From contig NZ_CP054139.1 in NCBI RefSeq assembly GCF_013283875.1, positions 5,952,001-6,016,000 on the forward strand: DNA of 64,000 bases. The letters run 5' to 3'. The DNA is from Mucilaginibacter mali (lineage in GTDB: Bacteria > Bacteroidota > Bacteroidia > Sphingobacteriales > Sphingobacteriaceae). A program made the position numbers and the translations under genes. The notes beneath the pieces were generated by a model. It worked only from the letters and a program-made list of their open reading frames with translations, was not told where the DNA came from and searched no databases. Position 1 is the stretch's first letter. Every line of letters begins with the position of its first letter. Positions 59,475-64,000 of this stretch are shown piece after piece.

Positions 59475-61871
59475 ATGAAAATGACCGGAACCAAACCTGC
59501 GGTAAAAATCAACTGCTATCACTGTGGTGATATATGTGAAACAAACCTATATCTGGCGGACAACAAGCAGTTCTGCTGCCAGGGCTGTCAGAATGTTTAT
59601 CAGATCCTCTCGGTTAGCGGCCTATGCAGCTATTACCAGTACAACGATCACCCGGGTGCGACCCGCGGCAAACTGGACAAACGTTTCGAATATCTGGAAG
59701 AACCGTCCATTGTCGACGAGCTGCTGGACTTTCATGATGACCGCATATCGATCATTACGTTATATATTCCACATATCCATTGCAGTTCCTGCCTCTGGCT
59801 GCTGGAACAGCTGAACCGTTTCGATCCCGGGGTGCATTATGCAAGGGTCGACTTTTTGAAAAAGCAGCTGGTGGTAAGATTCGACCACCAAAAAATTTCG
59901 CTTCGCGGCGTGGTCGAGCTGCTTTTTAACATTGGCTATGAACCGCTGATTAGCCTGCAGGATATTATTAAAAAACAGCAAAAGGCAGAAAAGGGGAACC
60001 TGGTGCAGCGCATCGCGGTCGCCGGTTTTTGCTTTGGAAATGTCATGCTGCTAAGTTTCCCGGAATACCTGGGCCTCTCGGTCTTTGAACAGACTTTCCG
60101 CCACTTCTTTGGCTATATCAATTTGGCTTTTACGCTGCCGGTCGTGTTTTTCAGCGGCCGGGAATATTTTACTTCCGCGTGGAACAATCTGCGTAAAAAA
60201 GTATTAAATATTGATTTTCCGCTGGCCCTGGGAATTGCCGTGCTGTTTATCAGGACAGCTGCAGAGGTGCTGACCCAAACCGGTGCCGGTTTTGCCGATA
60301 CGCTCTGCGGGCTGGTATTCTTTCTCCTGGTGGGCAAATTCGTACAGCAAAAAACCTATCATCATATTTCCTTTGAAAGGGATTATCGTTCTTTCTTTCC
60401 TGTGGCAGTACAAACCCTGGAAAACGGCGTGGAAAAGCCGCTGCCCTTGTCGGAGCTGCGCCCGGGTCACCGTATCCTGATCCGCCACAACGAGATCATT
60501 CCCGCCGATGCGATCTTGTTAAAGGGTCAGGCGCTGATCGATTTCAGTTTCGTGACCGGTGAGTCCGTTCCGGTAGGTAAGACACTCGGGGAAATCATCT
60601 ACGCCGGCGGCCGCCAGACCAGTGAATCTGTTGAGCTGGAGGTGATCAAGCCGGTATCCCAAAGCTACCTGACCCAGCTTTGGAACAACGAAGCCTTTAC
60701 CCGCAAGCAGGATAACCGGATGCGCACCTTTAACGAGACTGTCAGCAAATATTTTACGGTCGTCCTGGTCGTGATCGCCCTGTCAGCCCTGCTGGCCTGG
60801 GTATTTACCGATCTGCGTCGCGGAATCGACGCTTTTACCGCCGTGCTCATCGTGGCTTGTCCCTGCGCGCTGGCGCTCAGCACACCTTTTACCATGTCCG
60901 CTGCACTCAGCATTTTCGACCGGAATCTTTTTTATTTGAAAAACACGGCTGTGGTCGAGGAGTTGGCCAAGATAGACACTATTGTGCTGGATAAGACCGG
61001 CACCATCACCACCGGGAACGGACGGAATGCCGAGCTGCAAAGCCAGCTTAGCGAAGAACAGGTCAGGCTGATCTACAGCGCCTGCGCCAACTCCATGCAT
61101 CCGCTTTCCCGCATGATTTGCCGGTACTTCGGCGAACAGGAACGTCTGCCGGTGAATGATTATACGGAAGCGCCCGGGCAGGGTATTACCGCCCGGGTAA
61201 ATGGCCGGGAACTGCGGATCGGGAGCGGCAAGCTGTTGTTCGGCAATTATCACGAAGCTGCCGATATGACCCGTGTTCAACTGATGATCGATGGCCAGTA
61301 CCTGGGCTACTTTGGATTCAAACATGAATACCGCCAGGGTATGGATCAGGTCAGCGCACTTGAACCCGCTTACCAGCTTTTCCTGCTGTCGGGCGACCAG
61401 GACCAGGAAAGAAGCGAACTGCTTCGCTTTTTTCGGGACAGCAACCGCATGCTGTTCGGACAATCGCCCCAGCAAAAGCTTAACTTTATCGCCTCCGTGC
61501 AGCAGCTGGGCAAAAAAGTCATGATGCTGGGCGACGGATTGAACGATTCCGGTGCCCTTCGCCAAAGCGACCTGGGTGTGGCGGTCACAGATAACGTGAA
61601 CAACTTTTCACCAGGCAGCGATGCGATATTAGATGGCCGTTCCTTTGACAAGCTGCCGACGTTCTTACGTTTTTCAAAGGATACGGTGGTCATCATCCAT
61701 CTATCATTTCTGATCTCGCTGACCTATAATATCATTGGTCTGACCTATGCGGTCACCGGGAAACTTTCGCCACTGATCGCGGCGGTCCTCATGCCGCTGA
61801 GTACAGCGACCATTATATCATTTACTACACTGGCTACCCACTTTACGGCCAAAAGGAGAAAACTGTTATGA
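59475..61871 (+). CDS. ccoI: Copper-transporting P-type ATPase CcoI/FixI
   Basis: A 798-residue P1B-type ATPase. The N-terminus has the CcoI-type Cys cluster (CYHCGDIC...FCCQGCQ) and an HMA domain with HCSSC (Cys103, Cys106). Eight transmembrane helices include CPC (462-464). The phosphorylation motif DKTGT begins at Asp506, followed by TGES (actuator) and GDGLNDSGAL. It exports copper for assembly of the cbb3 oxidase CuB site. It overlaps ccoS by four bases. Confidence 0.92.
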   Translation: MKMTGTKPAVKINCYHCGDICETNLYLADNKQFCCQGCQNVYQILSVSGLCSYYQYNDHPGATRGKLDKRFEYLEEPSIVDELLDFHDDRISIITLYIPHIHCSSCLWLLEQLNRFDPGVHYARVDFLKKQLVVRFDHQKISLRGVVELLFNIGYEPLISLQDIIKKQQKAEKGNLVQRIAVAGFCFGNVMLLSFPEYLGLSVFEQTFRHFFGYINLAFTLPVVFFSGREYFTSAWNNLRKKVLNIDFPLALGIAVLFIRTAAEVLTQTGAGFADTLCGLVFFLLVGKFVQQKTYHHISFERDYRSFFPVAVQTLENGVEKPLPLSELRPGHRILIRHNEIIPADAILLKGQALIDFSFVTGESVPVGKTLGEIIYAGGRQTSESVELEVIKPVSQSYLTQLWNNEAFTRKQDNRMRTFNETVSKYFTVVLVVIALSALLAWVFTDLRRGIDAFTAVLIVACPCALALSTPFTMSAALSIFDRNLFYLKNTAVVEELAKIDTIVLDKTGTITTGNGRNAELQSQLSEEQVRLIYSACANSMHPLSRMICRYFGEQERLPVNDYTEAPGQGITARVNGRELRIGSGKLLFGNYHEAADMTRVQLMIDGQYLGYFGFKHEYRQGMDQVSALEPAYQLFLLSGDQDQERSELLRFFRDSNRMLFGQSPQQKLNFIASVQQLGKKVMMLGDGLNDSGALRQSDLGVAVTDNVNNFSPGSDAILDGRSFDKLPTFLRFSKDTVVIIHLSFLISLTYNIIGLTYAVTGKLSPLIAAVLMPLSTATIISFTTLATHFTAKRRKLL

Positions 61872-62044
61872 GCATTATTTACTTCCTGATCGGCTGCAGC
61901 GTTTTGCTGGCGTTGCTTTTTCTCGGGGCCTTTTTCTGGGCGCAGCGGACCGGGCAGAATGACGACCTCTATACACCCTCCATGCGGGTCCTGCTGGAAG
62001 ATGAACAACCGGAAGAAAAAGAAAGTGACCGAAATCACTTTTAA
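61868..62044 (+). CDS. ccoS: cbb3 oxidase maturation protein CcoS
   Basis: A 58-residue single-pass protein (MSIIYFLIGCSVLLALLFLG..., then FFWAQRTGQNDDLYTPSMR), the CcoS pattern of one helix followed by a short cytosolic tail with DDLYTPS. It begins inside the ccoI stop (ATGA). The ccoNO promoter box lies within its last codons. Confidence 0.88.
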   Translation: MSIIYFLIGCSVLLALLFLGAFFWAQRTGQNDDLYTPSMRVLLEDEQPEEKESDRNHF

Positions 62045-62090
62045 AACCAACTGTCATCATTCTGTCACTCCAGACCCCTTAATAGTTTTA
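62026..62090 (+). promoter_or_regulatory. Promoter of ccoNO with Crp/Fnr-type box inside the ccoS tail
   Basis: Box TGAC-CGAA-ATCA at 62026-62037 overlaps the last codons of ccoS; -7 element TAGTTTTA at 62083-62090 gives position -63.5. It allows ccoNO to be transcribed apart from ccoI-ccoS. Confidence 0.6.
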
Positions 62091-62113
62091 CACCCATAAA
62101 AAGACAATACTTT

Positions 62114-64000
62114 ATGCAGCCGGAAAAATTTTATTATGACAACAAGATCGTCCGAAATTTTGGTATCGCTACCGTAGTTTGGGGCATTATCGGTATGACC
62201 GTGGGGCTGATCGCAGCTATACAGTTATACCACCCAGCAGCCAATATGGGCAACCAGTATACGACTTTTGGGCGTATCAGGCCCCTGCACACCAACGCGG
62301 TTATCTTTGCCTTCGTCGGCAACGCGATATTTATGGGCGTTTATTATTCCCTTCAGCGTTTGCTGAAGGCCCGTATGTTCAGTGATGTACTGAGCCAGAT
62401 TCATTTCTGGGGCTGGCAGCTGATCATTCTTTCCGCCGTAGCTACGCTGCCATTAGGGATCACCACCTCGCACGAATATGCTGAACTGGAATGGCCGATC
62501 GATATTGCCATTACAATTATCTGGGTGGTCTTCGGCTGGAATATGTTCGGCACCATTTTTAAACGTCGCGAACGGCACCTGTATGTAGCCATCTGGTTCT
62601 ATATCGCCACTTTCGTCACCATCGCCGTATTACACATAGTGAACTCATTTGAGCTGCCGGTTAGCTGGTTTAAAAGCTATATGGTATATGCCGGAGTTCA
62701 AGACGCCCTGGTACAATGGTGGTATGGACACAATGCCGTGGCGTTCTTTTTGACAACCCCTTACCTGGGTATGATGTATTACTTCCTGCCCAAAATGGCT
62801 AACCGCCCGATCTATTCCTATAAACTGAGTATCCTGCACTTCTGGGCGCTGATCTTTATCTATATCTGGGCTGGACCTCACCATTTATTATATACTACTT
62901 TACCAGGCTGGGCACAGTCACTGGGTGTGGCCTTTTCCATCATGCTGCTCGCTCCAAGCTGGGGTGGTATGATCAACGGCCTGCTAACCCTGCGCGGAGC
63001 CTGGGACAAAGTACGTGACGATGTCGTGCTAAAATTCATGGTGGTAGGTCTGACCGCTTATGGTATGGCAACCTTCGAAGGTCCGATGCTTTCCCTGAAA
63101 CAGGTAAACGCGATCGGCCACTTTACCGACTGGATCATTGCCCATGTACACGTTGGGGCTTTAGGCTGGAACGGCTTTTTAACATTCGCCATTCTGTACT
63201 GGCTGATCCCACGCATATACAAGACGGAACTGTTCTCCAAAAAGCTCGCTGCTTTCCATTTCTGGATCGGCACCCTGGGCATCATTTTCTATGCCGTACC
63301 CATGTACTGGGCCGGGTTTACCCAAGGGCTGATGCTTAAAGAATTCACCGCCGAAGGGATGTTAAAATATCCGAATTTTCTGGAAACCACTTTCCGAATT
63401 ATTCCAATGCACATCATGCGTTCTATTGGCGGCACGCTATACCTAACCGGTGTGATCGCGATGGCTTACAATCTGGTCCGTACCGCATTATCTGGTAAAC
63501 TGGTAGCCAATGAGGCCGCACAGGCCATGCCGCTGGAACCCATTCAAAAATCGGCGGCTGATCAGGAAACCTGGCACCGTGTGCTGGAACGCCGCCCGAT
63601 CCAACTGATGATCGCCGCACTGCTGGTGATCCTGGTTGGTACGTTTGTCGAGCTGATGCCGACACTGACCATATCTGCGAACATCCCAACGATCGCCAGT
63701 GTCAAACCTTACACGCCTTTGGAACTTGAAGGACGTGATCTTTATATCCGCGAAGGTTGCTCCAACTGTCACTCGCAGACCATCCGTCCATTCCGTTCGG
63801 AGACGGAACGCTACGGGGAATACAGCAAGGCAGGTGAATTCGTTTATGACCACCCGTTCCTGTGGGGTTCCAAACGAACCGGTCCCGACCTTGCCCGTAT
63901 CGGTGGAAAATACGGCAATGCCTGGCATTATAATCACCTGATGGACCCGCGCCTGATGTCACCGGGCAGCATCATGCCTAACTACGACTGGCTGATCTCG
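62114..64000 (+). CDS. ccoNO: cbb3-type cytochrome c oxidase, fused subunits I and II (CcoNO), 3' end outside the window
   Basis: At least 629 residues, running off the right edge. The CcoN part (1 to about 480) has twelve helices with haem and CuB ligands in RPLHTNAV, WYGHNAVAF, AGPHHLLYTTLPGW and AHVHVGALGWNG. A linker helix near 497-518 leads directly into CcoO, with CSNCH at 549-553 and the block IRPFRSETERYGEYSKAGEFVYDHPFLWGSKRTGPDLARIGGKYG. The fusion of subunits I and II is typical of Bacteroidetes. This oxidase works at low oxygen. Confidence 0.95.
   Translation, partial: MQPEKFYYDNKIVRNFGIATVVWGIIGMTVGLIAAIQLYHPAANMGNQYTTFGRIRPLHTNAVIFAFVGNAIFMGVYYSLQRLLKARMFSDVLSQIHFWGWQLIILSAVATLPLGITTSHEYAELEWPIDIAITIIWVVFGWNMFGTIFKRRERHLYVAIWFYIATFVTIAVLHIVNSFELPVSWFKSYMVYAGVQDALVQWWYGHNAVAFFLTTPYLGMMYYFLPKMANRPIYSYKLSILHFWALIFIYIWAGPHHLLYTTLPGWAQSLGVAFSIMLLAPSWGGMINGLLTLRGAWDKVRDDVVLKFMVVGLTAYGMATFEGPMLSLKQVNAIGHFTDWIIAHVHVGALGWNGFLTFAILYWLIPRIYKTELFSKKLAAFHFWIGTLGIIFYAVPMYWAGFTQGLMLKEFTAEGMLKYPNFLETTFRIIPMHIMRSIGGTLYLTGVIAMAYNLVRTALSGKLVANEAAQAMPLEPIQKSAADQETWHRVLERRPIQLMIAALLVILVGTFVELMPTLTISANIPTIASVKPYTPLELEGRDLYIREGCSNCHSQTIRPFRSETERYGEYSKAGEFVYDHPFLWGSKRTGPDLARIGGKYGNAWHYNHLMDPRLMSPGSIMPNYDWLIS

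Noticed and set aside
60783..61565. 260-codon minus-strand frame opposite ccoI
   Set aside because: Antisense shadow; P-type ATPase motifs on the plus strand are unambiguous.

Overview
This window looks like chromosome of a Bacteroidota bacterium, probably Sphingobacteriaceae (Mucilaginibacter/Pedobacter-like). The signs are TAnnTTTG-type -7 promoter elements, a clade II (Sec-type) nos cluster, a ccoN-ccoO fusion, a Bacteroidetes-type serine palmitoyltransferase, a PRTRC-type conjugative-element fragment, and fused DUF2249/RIC proteins. No rRNA, tRNA, CRISPR array or intact insertion sequence was seen. Nothing was searched against a database; all names come from motifs and recognition by eye.

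Layout. 0-7.8 kb is ordinary chromosome: DNA-repair genes (partial AlkB-like, SRAP), an alpha/beta hydrolase, an SDR, a NEW3-domain/ABC exporter operon, and an UmuDC-like translesion operon whose UmuD-like member appears to have lost both catalytic residues. 7.8-10.7 kb is a mobile-element remnant (ssb, plasmid-type unknowns, PRTRC E and C), opened by a ~180 bp repeat and broken at ~10.71 kb against a truncated methyltransferase gene. 10.7-19.9 kb holds a Crp/Fnr regulator, two intact sister methyltransferases, DUF983, two alpha-oxoamine synthases, PEP carboxykinase, an orphan GcvH and a KAS III gene with one in-frame stop: a probable amino-lipid (sphingolipid- or sulfonolipid-like) locus. 19.9-24.2 kb is a decaying stretch: small unknowns, a group III truncated haemoglobin, DUF1275, several broken genes and the second copy of the 180 bp repeat.

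24.2-64 kb is an island for respiration with little oxygen and for nitrogen-oxide metabolism. It contains a YceI/porin operon; an Rrf2-RIC-DUF2249-haem-copper-like membrane protein-MIP18 operon, probably for nitric oxide defence and Fe-S repair; a class II (B12) ribonucleotide reductase; the complete nosZ-orf-nosL-nosD-nosF-nosY cluster headed by a lipoprotein cytochrome c; a MacAB-like exporter; an Nramp-like transporter; five universal stress protein genes (one frameshifted); haem A synthase; a second RIC operon with an uncharacterised Cys-rich 593-aa protein; and ccoI-ccoS-ccoNO running off the right edge.

The strongest unifying signal is a 12-bp inverted repeat, TGAY-N4-RTCA, found upstream of about 15 transcription units from 11.4 to 62 kb. 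Its centre sits about 41.5 or 63.5 bp (two helical turns further) upstream of the start site inferred from the -7 element. The Crp/Fnr protein at 11455-12162 carries the same palindrome in its own promoter and keeps the Glu and Arg of the recognition helix, so it is the obvious candidate regulator. This predicts one regulon joining N2O reduction, cbb3 oxidase, NO repair, universal stress proteins and an unexplained methyltransferase/lipid locus.
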